DNA from: Humulus lupulus
Lineage: Eukaryota > Streptophyta > Magnoliopsida > Rosales > Cannabaceae
Length of the DNA: 64,000 nucleotides
NCBI RefSeq assembly: GCF_963169125.1
Contig: NC_084799.1
Span: 67,386,143-67,450,142, forward strand
Reading direction: 5' to 3'
Position 1 is the first letter of the stretch; every line of letters begins with the position of its first letter. This document shows, piece after piece, positions 1-11,572 of the stretch. The notes below the pieces were generated by a model. It searched no databases. It had not been told where the DNA came from and saw nothing but the letters and a program-made list of their open reading frames with translations. The translations under genes were made by a program, and so were the position numbers.

Positions 1-975
1 CCATCAAAACCTTGTTTTTTCCCTCTTTCAATCCTTCCAAAAACTTACTCAAACATCTCCAAATCAAAAACCAAGTATTTCCACAACACAATCAACATAC
101 CAATAACAAAACCCAAGCAAATTTTCTCAAAAACCTCCATGAATTCTCAACTAATCACTTCAAATTTCTCAATTGAAAACTATTAGAAAAACAAAGTTTG
201 ATCAAAGTTTCATGGCTGAATTCTTACCTCAAGCTTGAATTGAGTCCTCTTCAATGGATGAACTAAAGTTCTAAGCTTCAAACCTTGATTTCCTTGCTTG
301 GTTCTTCAAATAGGGTTCAAGAATTCCAAAGGAAGAAGGAGTAGGATGATGGTCATGAGAAGGAAAAGAGAAGGCTCTGTTTTGGTTTCAATTTTATACA
401 GATTACTAGAATCACATATATCCTTTGCCAAATGACCATATTGTCCCTAGGTTAAGTAAAACTCTATGAAGGCTAGTAAGGGCAAAAATGTCATTTCTCC
501 TCTAATCCCGCTAATCATAATTAACGTTCTCTGATTCCTGTTATTTCCAAAATTCTCAAATACCAAAAGTTCATATCCCGTTACCCTTTAATTCATGGTA
601 ATGCTCTAATCATCAAATCACCCCGAGACTCACCCTGAGGCCCAAACTTAAACCTGTTATGACAAAATCGCTAATTTGTTACTCAAAGATCGTCTCATGC
701 CGAATGGCTCAAACAAATCCACATTTTAATGTAGCATCAACAATAAATCACCTACATGCATACAAATATACAATTACGTCCTCACAGGCCAAATTACCAA
801 AATGCCCCTATGATGAAATGTGGACCTACATGCATGCATTTAACATCATATTATAATATAATTTACATAAACATGCACATAATCATTTAATGGCATAATA
901 AATCAATTATGCCCCCCCCTCCCCGCCGCCTACTAATCCAACCATTAACCGCATTAGGGATTTTGGGGCATTACA
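1..975 (-). mobile_element. Partial LTR of a Tekay-like retrotransposon, running off the left edge
   Basis: The right end reads GGGGCATTACA, which on the minus strand is the LTR start TGTAATGCCCC. From about 470 to 975 the sequence matches the right part of the solo LTR at 41108-42023 almost base for base, including the stretches around ATCACCCCGAGACTCACC and ACATGCATGCATTTAACATC. The TG start lies at 975, so the element reads right to left and its remaining LTR or body lies outside the window. The leftmost 400 bases carry no recognisable gene. No TSD can be tested because only one edge is visible. It abuts the proline-rich end of a CACTA accessory gene. Confidence 0.8.
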
Positions 976-2611
976 CAGATAGTGCGGAGGTTGAGACAAC
1001 GATCCACTCATATGAGGAGGCGGCGGTTGGGACAAAGGTCCACTCATATGAGGATGATAAGCCTGAGGGTACAGAGGCATCGACCATTGATACATATATT
1101 GCTGGGCCAAAGGTTAAGATGGCAAAGTTGGTGCAGGTGTGTCGGGATGGCCTGGTGAAGGCTGAGAAGCTGAAGCTTGAGACGTGTGTTGTGTCTGAGT
1201 TTTAGAAGACGAGCCTACATACTTCTCGAAAAACCGTTGATATGTATTCTACATCCCCACGTTTGTTGTTGAAAATTTTTCAGGTGGAAGCTTACACGTA
1301 TTGAAGCTTTTCATTCATGACCTTAACAATGTCAACTAATTCACGTATTTCCTCAGTCGACTGCTGAGGTGGTGCCTGAGATGAGTATTTTGAGAAGGAC
1401 GAGTTAACACTTTTCCCTTTAATTTGTGGCCAATTCCTCGCAGGTGGCCCTGCCTTTCACCAAATCTTCATTTGATCGACCGAGGAAGAATCATCGGTAC
1501 CAGATTCAACTGTCTGCTCAGTCTCAGCTTCAAGAGTTGACTTTAACTTAACCTGTTTAAAAACAAAATTATAATACAAAAGAAAAATATAATTATTTGA
1601 ATTGATAATAAAGTTAAACTTACATAATCTCGTTCAGCATCCTCGTTGACAAAATTGTTGTTCTTCTTTGTCTAGTGATGCTCCTTCCATTCCTCAATTA
1701 GGTTCGGGTTCAACTAATAAAGAAAATGAGAATGTTAAAGAACTTATAAATTCATACAACTTAATTAAGTTAATATTTTCACTTACTTTTTCGTGACGAG
1801 TAATCGCTAATGATTTCGTGCCTTGTGTTGTAGAGTACTTCATTTGGTCTTGGTATATTTTGTTCTTCACCGTGCGCGCAATAAACTCTGGACTCTTGAA
1901 AAACTCACAAATTTGTTTCCACTCATCGGTGTTTGCATCTTTGGGTGGATTCTTTAGGACCTCGTCCCAATCATCTAGTCCTTTGTAGAACTTTTTGAAG
2001 TGGGTGTACCACTTAGTTTTCATATCTCGGTATCTCTTAGCCATCTCAATATCGATACTATCAATGAGGGTGGTATAATCTGGCCACCCATCTATTTGAT
2101 AGATGTGATACAATCAAGAGAAAACATGTTATTCGTGCTGGAATTATAATATAATTATTATTAAATTAAATTCTAAAAATTTTACCTTCACTTTACTAAT
2201 GACATTGTCCTTATACTGTTTTGGGACACTAGTCCAATCCTTCTAATATCCTAGAATTGTTGATGTGACATGGGTGCCCAAAAGACACACAAAAGCAGCA
2301 TGTTTCGTTTCCACCACCTTCACGTAATAGGGTCAACCACTGTGGGGAGTGGATGTCCATCTTCTCACCTTTTGTCATCTAAATTTTTCCCAGCAGCAGG
2401 CCCACGACCTTTTCTCTTTGGTGGAGCTACTATATTGTTTTAAATAAGTGCATCATATAATTTAGTATGTTGTATAATAAAGTCTAATTATAAATAAATA
2501 ATTAATTAATTTTAAAATACCTGACTCGCAATTGGATGGGATCATAGTAGGATCTGGTGGATCTTTACCACCACTATCTCCGCCATGGTATGAAGCTACA
2601 TCTGCTGACAT
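976..2611 (-). pseudogene. CAC-1 accessory gene (TNPA-like / Transposase_24 type)
   Basis: Second gene of CAC-1, homologous exon by exon to the CAC-4 gene at 53214-55117. A start codon sits at 2609-2611 (MSADVASYHGGDSGGKDPPDP against MSTDIATYHGEDGGGQDPPDP in CAC-4). A basic exon near 2380-2440 follows. A central exon at 1774-2113 carries the family motifs YRDMKTKWYTHFK and QMKYSTTQGTKSLA. The end is proline/glutamine-rich with MSGPLSQPPPPHMSGSL repeats at 976-1110. Such proteins are thought to bind subterminal repeats alongside the TNP2 transposase. Several exons are out of frame and the C-terminus is cut by the LTR. Function is inferred from family and position. Confidence 0.75.
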
Positions 2612-2779
2612 CTTTCAACTAAATATGACCAAATTTGTTTGTTAGTAAGAATATCAGATATATAACATTTATGAATACAAAGTTGTAATCACCACAAAAT
2701 TATTCAACATTTTATGATATATAATTATTTAAATATAAAGTTTTTCTTATACAGATACAAGAACTAGGTACAACAGTCA

Positions 2780-3297
2780 TTGTCATCCCTTATCAAATTA
2801 ACATCTATTGGTGAAACATGATTGGTGTTATCATCATCACTAAAGTCAACAAGTAAATCATCCTCGTCATCCACTTCTTCTACGTCTTTGACTTCTTCTT
2901 CATCATCATTAACAAAATCATCGATATCTTGAGCAGTCGAATAAGGTCGAGGGACATGCCTATGAATGTTGCTGGTTGATTAGATTGTTGAACAACAAAC
3001 TCCCTGAGCTCAACAGTCAATACGAAATCGGATGACCTTGTGTCATGTACAACATCAATATCAGCAATCTGATCAGAACTGTCCGGAATATCCCAAACTT
3101 GCCTATGATTCACTTCTTCAACAACTTTCAAATCTCGACCTCTAAGTAGATCATCGAGATAGAAAAATTGTTTAGCTTGGCTAGCAAGTATGTACGGTTC
3201 ATCTTTATACCATTCACCACTCACATTTATACTGGTGACATTATTTTAAATAATTGTTTTCTTTTTTTTTTCGGGTCCGTGTTGAACCATTTACATC
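2780..3297 (-). pseudogene. CAC-1 transposase C-terminal part (DUF4216), first piece
   Basis: An open stretch of 114 codons (2880-3224) contains GEWYKDEPYILASQAKQFFY and HRQVWDIPDSSDQIADIDVV, nearly identical to the DUF4216 exon of CAC-4. It ends in an acidic tail, as there. The codons upstream on the minus strand (3225-3297) encode the preceding segment but contain a poly-T tract and are broken. The solo LTR at 3298 interrupts the exon, which resumes at 5379. It belongs to the same transcript as the TNP2 core at 15618-18105. Confidence 0.8.
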
Positions 3298-5378
3298 TAT
3301 AATGAACCAATTATTTCTAAGTCCTTTGACCATTAAAAGTACTAGACATAGCCATTATTTTTGAGAAAACATACATAAGGAATATTCATAACTTTATTAA
3401 AAACTCCAAAGTAAATATTGAAATACATAAATGAGCGGTATGAAATCCCATTGTTTTAAAATAAAACATAACTTTAAACTAAAGGAAATTGTTTACAAAG
3501 CTAAATGCGGAAAAATACATAAAAACATAATTTAAAGAGACTAAAAATAACGTTGTCCTCGAATCGTCATGCAGTCCATCGAATCCCTTCATCCTTAATA
3601 CACAAACCAAGCTACCAAGAATCCTTCCGCCGCCATAACTATTTTCCTGCATACATAAAAAAAATAAAGGAACGAGCCTAATGCCCAACAAGGAAAATCT
3701 ACTAGCACATACAACATAAAACATAACATAAGACTACAAAACATATGACTATAAGAATATGTATTATAATGGCCATCATACTTCTTGGGACTTGCTAGCT
3801 AGGCAATCATATGCCCATAAATTTACGGGGCTTAGTTATCTAAATAAGTCATATAAATTTATGGGGCTCGTTATCTAAACAATCATATGCCCAAGGAATA
3901 TATTATTGGGACTTGTTATCTAAACAAGTTATATGTTTGTTATCTAAACAAATTATATGCTTGTTATCTAAAAAAAAATATACTTAAAACTAAAAACACA
4001 TCATACATATATCATAGCATAAACATATCAAAACATAAAAGCATACAAAATCTATCATATTTTCCTTACCAACATCGAGATATTTGAGAACAAGGTCGGG
4101 ATTTTGAACACTCCTAAAACCAACAATAAAAATGGTAAGTATTTCTAAAGATAAGAGATGATAAAGAAAAGAACTAAACCGCCAAGAAGAAGCTTACCGA
4201 AAAGAAACCTTAAGTTCAAAGAACTTATATAACTAACCAAGAATCGAAAACAACGAGTTAGGATCTATGTATAGAAAACTAAGGAAAACTAAAGAACCAT
4301 ACAGAAATGAACTTGAGAATAAGAATACCTTTGGATGTACTAGAACCGATCTACACCTCGATATTGGAAACACATTCTATATCTCACTTCCCAAGTGTTT
4401 ATAAAGCTTAGGATAATAATGCTTTTAGCCCAACCCCAAGTGTTTATCACTCTATAGTAACCCTAGCAGCTTGAAGGCTCTGAACACAGCTTGAAGAATG
4501 AGAAAAATGGCTGGGTACTAGGTCCTATTTATAGAGTTCAAGGAGTGAAACTACCTCCTTTTAGCTTGAATAAAATAATGAATATTAATTGAAAAATATT
4601 TGAATATTCGTTCAACAAGTGCTTAAGACTTGGTCAAAAACATTCAGAGGCAAGTCAAGAGGTTACGGCTATTTTTAAAATTGAAAAACCGAACTTTCAA
4701 AAATACATAGGTGGGGCTGATATATCGCCTCTCCCAGTATTCCCGAGGCTGGTTTGATCGTTTGTGCAAGGTCGACGTGTTTTTCGTATCTTCCGTAGGC
4801 GATATATGGACCCCTATGCTGCGATATATTGGCATACGTGAATATATTAAACACGTAATTGCACTTTTTCAGCATAATTTAAATTGATTAATCAGGTTTA
4901 ACTGAGTAATACATGATTCAAGCAAGTTCTGGAAGGGTCTAGAGCTTCTAGAAACTTCTATTTTTGAATTATCCACTTAAAATGCTTAACTCCTCAAATA
5001 AACAAGATTGTGACAAGTGTCATGCTCTTAATGGTCTTGGAAGATTCTAGAGTTTCTAGAACTTTCTTTTATTTAAACTATAATCAAATCCTTAAATAAA
5101 CATGCACACGACAAGTGTCATGATCTTATTAATTCTATCTAAACCTTATAGTATAATAAATGACATATTCATAATCAACTATATTAATCAAACTTATGTT
5201 ATAATTAATATTCCTAAACTATATGTTAAACTTATAGAATCTATAAGGGTTGCTACGAGTGTTCAACCAAGTCCCGGCTTGAAACAAAAACCACAGTAAC
5301 TATCATACTATTACTACTACTAGCTACTACTACTACCACTACTATCTAACTAGCTAAGTAAACTTATAGGACTCTACA
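3298..5378 (-). mobile_element. sLTR-1: solo LTR of the TK-1 family with 5-bp TSD
   Basis: A 2081-bp LTR starting TATAATGAACC and ending ACTCTACA, alignable along its length with the TK-1 LTRs (TGTAATGACCC to ACTCTACA). It is flanked by the perfect duplication ACATC at 3293-3297 and 5379-5383. No internal retroelement sequence is present, so this is a solo LTR left by LTR-LTR recombination. Removing it rejoins the CAC-1 DUF4216 exon. In element orientation it reads right to left, like TK-1. It is visibly more diverged than the TK-1 LTRs, so the insertion is older. Reading frames inside it are chance. Confidence 0.93.
4525..4534 (-). promoter_or_regulatory. TATA box in sLTR-1
   Basis: Minus-strand CTATAAATAG, followed by GACCTAGTACCCAGCC. 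The same block is conserved in both TK-1 LTRs, which marks it as the LTR core promoter. Whether it still fires is unknown. Confidence 0.6.
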
Positions 5379-5536
5379 ACATCAAAACAATACCACTGAA
5401 TATACACCAGTATAAGATACCTCCAAGTTGTCCATAATAGTTAAAACCTTCTATCCCAGCAACACACACACCACTATTTTGTGTAATACGATTTTGATCT
5501 CAAATGTGTGTAACATATTGTACCCCATTCACTATA
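5379..5536 (-). pseudogene. CAC-1 transposase DUF4216 exon, second piece
   Basis: A 158-bp strip of CACTA coding DNA between sLTR-1 and TAT-1. On the minus strand it matches the CAC-4 stretch at about 52435-52625, from the codons for the ending IVNG-VRFIAHDRD through the SGVSVAG motif to the start of the FRCKW motif. Stops and small indels are present. The last five bases (CTATA) are the left TSD of TAT-1. Confidence 0.75.
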
Positions 5537-6198
5537 TGTTGTACCTTGATTTCAGCACGAGTCCTTCATTCAGCTCAGGTACAGCTGGCAAATAGATACA
5601 CAGAGAAATAACCAAGAAAATGATTTGTTATTATCCACGTAAGCAACTTCGGTGTTAGGCGTCCTGGGTTTAACCTGAGCTACAGAAATGAAGGTTATGA
5701 AGTACGAGCTCGGAGAGATATCCAGCTCGGAACAATTCAAATATACTGCATACCCGCAGATCCCCAAAGACTCAGGTACTTTTATACGATTATTTATGAC
5801 CAGCCTGTCATATTTAATGTCCCAGATATTAGGAGACCATTTATTTTATGATCAAATCATATCCCATTATAAATGGGAATTGTTTGTATTAAATGTAATA
5901 AATATGTAAATCTGTGATTGACTCACGCGGTTACCCAAACCTGTCCATGGAATTTCTCTATAAATATTGAGAATATTGGACAGGGAAGGGGACGATTATT
6001 TTGTAATACTGAAACTCTGCCAAAATAGAGAGGGAAACATCAATAATATAGACTCGTGGACTAGGTGGATTTAACCACTGAACCATGTAAAAAGATTTGT
6101 GTTCTTGTGAATTCATTTCATATTTTCAGTTTATCATTAAGCACTAATTCAACCTTATTATTTCCTCAATACATTGTTGGCAAAAAATCGCATCAATA
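5537..6198 (+). repeat. TAT-1 5' LTR
   Basis: 662 bp, TGTTGTACC to CATCAATA. It pairs with 14646-15272 along its length. It carries a TATA box that the 3' copy has lost. The 73-codon open stretch at 5688-5909 has a counterpart in the other LTR and is not a gene. Confidence 0.93.
5959..5966 (+). promoter_or_regulatory. TATA box of TAT-1 5' LTR
   Basis: TATAAATA in the context CTCTATAAATATTGAG, in the right half of the LTR where the U3/R boundary is expected. It is absent from the 3' LTR because of a local deletion. Confidence 0.55.
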
Positions 6199-6217
6199 GT
6201 TTGGTGCTTTCATTGAG
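6199..6217 (+). promoter_or_regulatory. TAT-1 primer binding site region
   Basis: GTTTGGTGCTTTCATTGAG follows the LTR end directly, where the tRNA primer should pair. This sequence is common after LTRs of plant Ty3/gypsy elements. I could not assign the tRNA. Confidence 0.5.
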
Positions 6218-6261
6218 AGGTGAAATTAGTTCTTTCATAAAAATCCCAATAAAATCTCATC

Positions 6262-8774
6262 ATGGTGGTCACTCACTCAATGTACGACAATGAGATAGAA
6301 CAGCCTGGTGGCCAGGAAGCCCATCATATTGTTGTTTCAAACGAGCATGGCCCTGAAGTTCAGCAACGTTTGGGAAAGCAACTGGCGGGCCACGGTGATA
6401 CTAGGAGTTCGACGTCATTACCACCGAATCCTAACCCAGACTACTTGACTGCAGTTAAGTTGGAAAACATGCAGTTAAGAAGCCATCTTGCTAAGGCAAA
6501 TAGGCTTATTGAGGAAGTTTTGGCTAGGTTACCCGCTCTTGCAACTGACATTAATGTCGGAAAGAGGCAAAATGGGTCTCATAAGTCCCACAGGAATAAC
6601 AAATCGAAAACCAAGTCGGTCAGTCAGAATGGCCACCCCAAGTTCTGTGCCTACAATGCGAGATCGTTAAAATGCTCAACCTGGTGGCCCTCCTAGGGGT
6701 CATCAGCACATCAGTCGATCGGTTAGAACCGCGACCCAAAGTTTGGTGCCTCCATCACCTGTGCCTGGGAATACCCATGGCAACTCACGAGGAGGGACTG
6801 GGATAGGCTCACAGAGATAGAATGTTCCAGCTTCACTATCAGATCGCCAGGCGTGGAGAGCTACAAATGGGGCAGAACAGAGGCGGGCTAATTTAGTTCA
6901 CCCTTATGGGACAAGGATTGCTTCATCAATAAGGTATCCGCAATCACCTATTAGACATCCAACACCACCTTGGCCTATGCGGGATATTCCTGCTTAATGG
7001 GGACAGTTGGAGAAATCCTCCTCCGTCAGCCCATACCTATGTTCCGCGGACACGCGTTGAAATCCAGATCCTCGGCCTCAACCGCGAGCTGTAAGCATCA
7101 CAAATGGAAGTTATTGGACTGAAATTCGTATCAGTGGTAGGTCCGAGGGCGATCTAAGAAATCATCTAAGTTCGGCACAAAGTCCTCGATACGATCCACA
7201 ACCTGATCTACGAGATCGCCTGAATTCACAGAGAAGAAATTCAGCCCTAAATGAAGGTATTAGTCACATTCGTCATAAGGGAGGTCCTTCCAAAGTACGT
7301 GATAATGGGAATGCCCCACAAAACCAAGCTCGAGCTTGGTGGGAAAACAACCCATCAAACGTGTACGATAAGATGGGAGCTGTTGAACAGCCCCAAAATA
7401 ACCTAGGGACTAGGGATCAAACCCTCGAGAGGCTAGCTCACATGGAGGAGAAAATGAACAAGCTTTTATCTGAAAAAGATAAAGATGATTGTGACTCAAA
7501 GGATGAGCTCGAGCTTTTCGCTCCAAATATTGCGGCAGAAACATATCCGGTGGGTTTCAGAATGCCACACTTGTCAATGTTTGACAGAGATGGGGATCCG
7601 TCTGATCACCTCAGGATGTTTAACACCATGATGATGGCCCACAACATCGGACCCGATCTAAGACGTATTTTATTCCCCTCAACTCTGATTGGGCCAGCAA
7701 GGTAGTGGTTTAACAAGAAGCATTCAATTAGCTCATGGAAGAATTTTTCTGCTGATTTCAAGAGAGCATTCAGGGCTTCTCAGACAGCTCAAATTAAGGC
7801 TGATTTGTTGGCTAATGTAAAGCAACAAACCATTGAAGGCATATCTAAGTAGGTTTGCCAATGTCATTGCCTGAGCTAGAGATGTTGACGATAGCTCCAA
7901 GCTCATGGCGATGAGGACAAGAATTCTTGTTGGAGGTGACTTGTGGCAAGAATTACAGAGAAAAGGAGTTAATAGTGTGGATGAGTTCTTGGCATGGGAT
8001 CAAAGATGGGTTAACCTGGAAGAAGCTCAAGCTTCTATCGCAGGAACCAGCCAGACCCCTGCCGAGCCCGTTGGAGCGGTAACGGATGTTGTAGCTACGG
8101 CTCAAACCGTTACCCAGAATAACCAAGGGGGAAATAATAAGAGGAAGGGAAATGGTGAGGGAGAGCAGAACAGGACAAAGAAAAATAAGTTCGGGGAGAA
8201 ATTCAAGCCTATTTATGCAACCTATACCAACCTCACGGATACTAGGGAGTGCATTTTCCTAGAAAATTCTACTCGCCTTCCATGGAAGAAGCTAGAACCA
8301 TTGAAAAACCAAACAGCAAAGAGAGATCATTCGAAGTTCTGCTGGCTTCACAATGATATCGGTAACAACTTTGATGATTGTAGACAGCTGAAGGATGAGA
8401 TAGAGACCCTAATCAAGGCAAGACCTTTGGCCCAATACGCCCAAAACCGAGTGGTCCCTAGTCAACCCATTGGAGAAAATCCTCCATCAGCTCTTGAAAC
8501 TCCAATGAATGAAGCCGGAGTCCAAGTGAATAAGGACGCCCCTCCTCCGATAATTGGGGGAGATATAGCCACCATTTTGGGTGGACCCTATCTGGCAGGC
8601 ATGAGCAGAGGTGCCCAGAAGAGGTATATTAACGAACTAAAATCCCATAATGGACTAGAGTTCATCTTGAAACAGCAGTTATCAAAACAAAAGCGATTGG
8701 AAAAACAACCAATCATATTACAGAAGAGGATGCTAGTCACGTCCAATTCCCACATAATGATCCTTTCGTCATAA
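6262..8774 (+). pseudogene. gag: TAT-1 gag
   Basis: Broken capsid gene. The first part (6262-6696) is open from an ATG 64 bases after the LTR and begins MVVTHSMYDNEIEQPGGQEA. From 6697 to about 7360 the frame is lost by stops and indels in serine/proline/arginine-rich sequence. The conserved capsid core follows at 7361-7850, with FRMPHLSMFDRDGDPSDHL and a TAG in the ARxWF motif. The last part (7905-8774) holds LWQELQRKGVNSVDEFLAWD and the zinc-finger-like motif FCWLHNDIGNNFDDCRQLK, which is typical of Tat gag. It would form the cytoplasmic particle that packages element RNA. Confidence 0.85.
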
Positions 8775-8930
8775 CCGTTCATCTCCCCAATCGAAGAGTA
8801 CGGATGACACTGGTAGATAATGGGAGTACTGTGAATCTACTTTTTAGGTCTACCTTGGAAAAAATGGGGTGGTCTGTAGCAAAACGAAAGGCGACCTCAA
8901 TGATTCTGTACGGATTTTCTGGCGAAGGAT
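8775..8930 (+). pseudogene. TAT-1 protease fragment
   Basis: MTLVDNGSTVNLLFRSTLEK carries the aspartic protease motif as D-N-G-S, the form common in Tat elements. It continues to the ILYGFSGEG segment and then jumps straight into reverse transcriptase (LAAIRLKNAGATYQ), so the protease C-terminus and the first half of RT are gone. The frame is open (8804-9145), so the deletion kept phase. Confidence 0.8.
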
Positions 8931-9862
8931 TGGCAGCCATCAGGCTGAAAAATGCAGGAGCTACATATCAACGATTAGTCAATAGAATATTTACGGATCC
9001 GATTGGGAGGAATATGGAAGTATATGTCGATGATATGCTTGTCAAATCCAAGACTGTCGATAACCATTTATCCGATCTGAAAGAATGTTTTGAGATCTTA
9101 AGGAGGTATGGCATAAGGCTGAATCCCCAGAAGTGTACTTTCTGAGTAGCATCAAGAAAATTTCTGGGATTTATAGTCAATACGAGGGGGATAGAGGCAA
9201 ATCCTGATAAAATCATATCATTGTTAGAAATGCCCTCACCTAGGTCGCGTAAGGAAGTTCAAAGCCTGACAGGAAAGGTGGTAGCCCTGAACCATTTTAT
9301 TTCAAAATCCACTAACAAGTGTTTTCCATTCTATAACTTGCTTAGAGGAAACAAGAAATTTGAATGGACTGAGGAGTGCGAGCAGGCATTCCTTGACCTA
9401 AAAACGCACTTAGTCGAGCCCCTAGTATTATCTAAGCCTATGTCTGGAGAACCTCTATTCCTTTATTTGGCTGTGACAGAAAATGCAGTCAGTGCCGTGT
9501 TAGTTCGAGAAGAAAACTGCCCTAAAAAACTGGTGTATTATATAAGCAAGAGACTTCTCGGAGCTGAGTCATGATATCCACTTATAGAAAAGATGGCATT
9601 CTTTTTTATATTGGCTTCCGAGAAGCTCTAACCATATTTCCAGTCCCATTCAATCAACATCATGACCGACCAACCTTTAAGACAGGTATTGCAAAAACCT
9701 GAAACATCGGGACGTCTTTTAAAATTGACAGTTGAACTCAGCCAGTTTGAGATATTGTACATACCACGGACCTCAATCATAGGTCAGGCCCTTGTGGATT
9801 TTGTGGCTGAATGCGCCGGGTTTCAAGAGGAGCTTTTGAAGGAACCGATGCAGGAGTTGTGA
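8931..9862 (+). pseudogene. TAT-1 reverse transcriptase (C-terminal half) and RNase H
   Basis: Retains NAGATYQRLVNRIF and the catalytic box VYVDDMLVKS, so two of the three active-site aspartates are present; the first is deleted. The connection and RNase H segments follow, with FEWTEECEQAFLDLK, PLFLYLAVTENAVSAVLVRE and LVYYISKRLLGAES. The usual D of the RNase H start is replaced in FLYLAV, as is common in Tat elements. Stops lie at 9143 (TGA), 9572 (TGA) and about 9629 (TAA). Role in life: cDNA synthesis from element RNA in the particle. Confidence 0.85.
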
Positions 9863-10342
9863 AAAATATTCGTACATGGGTCATCGAATGAGAATGGATC
9901 AGGAGCTGGGATCATATTAATCTCTCCAGAAGGGCATCGATTCCATACAACTCTGTGATTCGGATTTGAAGCATCTAACAACAAAGCCGAATATGAGGCC
10001 TTGCTAGCTGGACTGAGAGTGTCAAAGGAGCTTAAGGCGAAGGTCGTACAGTGTTATAGCGATTCCCAGCTCGTGGTCAATCAGGTGTTGGGGGAGTATC
10101 AAGCTCGAGGTACCAAGATGGCTGCTTACCTGTCTAAGATGAAGGGGGAGCTATTTGAATTTGAGTACAGTACTGTTGAACAAATACCTCGCGGGCAGAA
10201 CTCTAATGCTGACACTTTGGCAAGGCTTGCCACCACCAAGGAAGCTGAGACTTTGAATGTAGAGCCAATTGGGTTCTTGGAGAGTCCAAGCGTGTCAGAA
10301 AAACTGGTAGAGGTCGAGATGATCGACACAAGGCTAACCTAG
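9863..10342 (+). pseudogene. TAT-1 second (archaeal-type) RNase H
   Basis: A second RNase H domain after the first, the hallmark of the Tat lineage. Visible motifs are [34 protein letters not shown] and [19 protein letters not shown], with the closing [11 protein letters not shown]. The first catalytic aspartate appears mutated: the motif reads FVHGSSNENG where family members have FVDGSSNENG. TGA codons near 9860 and 9958 and a TAG at about 10340 interrupt it. Confidence 0.85.
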
Positions 10343-11572
10343 ATGACCCCCATAATGGAATACCTTACAACGAGAAGGCTACCTAAGGAGAGAAAGGACG
10401 CAAGAAAAATACTCTATCAGGCTCCGAGGTACGTGATAGTGGATGGTACATTATACCAACGTGGTCATTCATTGCCTCTCCTACGGTGTGTTCTACCTGA
10501 GGAGGCTAAAACCATTTTACAAGAAGTGCATGAAGAATTTTGTGGAGATCATGCTAGGGGGCAAAATCTAGCAATGAAAATATTGAGGCAAGGCTATTTT
10601 TGGCCCACTTTAACGAAATACTCCATCTCGTATGTCGAGAAATGCGACAAATGCCGGCACTTTTCCACAGTTACCCGAGCTGCTCCAGTCAAGCTAACAA
10701 TTATCTCATCCCCGTGGCCAACTGCAGTCTAGGGGATTGACCTAATAAGATCCTTACCTATGGGAAAGGAAGAAGTTTGTTACGCAGTAGTGGCAATCGA
10801 CTATTTCACGAAGTGGGTAGAAGTCGAGCCTTTGGGAACCATCACTTCAAAGATAGTCCTAGAATTTGTAGTGAAGAATATTGTATGTCGGTTTGGGCTT
10901 CCTAAAAAGATCGTGTTGGACAATGGGACCCAGTTTGACAGTGATCTCTTCACTAACTTCTGTGAAAAATACGGTGTTATTAAGAGTTTCTCCTCAGTAG
11001 CATATCCACAGGCCAACAGACAGGTCGAGGCTGTGAACAAAACCCTAAAGGCGAGCCTTAAGAAGAGGTTAGAAGAGGCCAAAGGAGTATGGACCGAACA
11101 GCTCCCACAAGTACTTTGGGCATACAGAACTTCTCACAGAACCTCCACGGGACACACTCCTTTCTCCTTAACTTTTGGAAGTAAGGTCATCCTTCTAGTC
11201 GAAGCTATGGTGACCACTCACAGGCAAAAGACATTTATCCAGGAACGGAATGATGAATTACTAAACGCATCTCTCAACCTGATTGATGAGAAATGAGAAG
11301 ATTCGCAATTACAGCTCGCCCATTATCAACAAAAAATCACTCGTTATTTTAATTCTAAGGTCAAGAGGTGAAGTTTTGAATTGGGCGACCTGGTTCTCTG
11401 AAGGATCTTTCTGGCGAATAAGGATCCCAGGGACGGCATTTTAGGCCCGAACTAGGAAGGACCATATTAGATCGTGAAAGTTTTGCTTGAAGGGACCTTC
11501 AAGATAGCTCGGCTGAATGGGGATATAGTCCCACGAACCTAGAACGCCATGCATTTAAAAAAGTATTATCAA
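10343..11572 (+). pseudogene. TAT-1 integrase
   Basis: N-terminal HHCC zinc finger (HEEFCGDHARGQ, then CDKCRHF), then an RNase-H-fold catalytic core. Its motifs are AIDYFTKWVEVEPLG, VLDNGTQFDSDLF and ANRQVEAVNKTLK, giving the D-D-E triad. A TAG at about 10731, in the GIDLI motif, splits zinc finger from core, and a TGA at 11294 cuts the C-terminal domain. That domain still shows FELGDLVL and DPRDGILGPN further on. It would insert element cDNA into the chromosome. I see no chromodomain, consistent with Tat rather than a chromovirus. Confidence 0.88.

Noticed and set aside
5688..5909. 73-codon frame, with a counterpart at 14734-14961
   Set aside because: LTR sequence of TAT-1 read through; no protein features.
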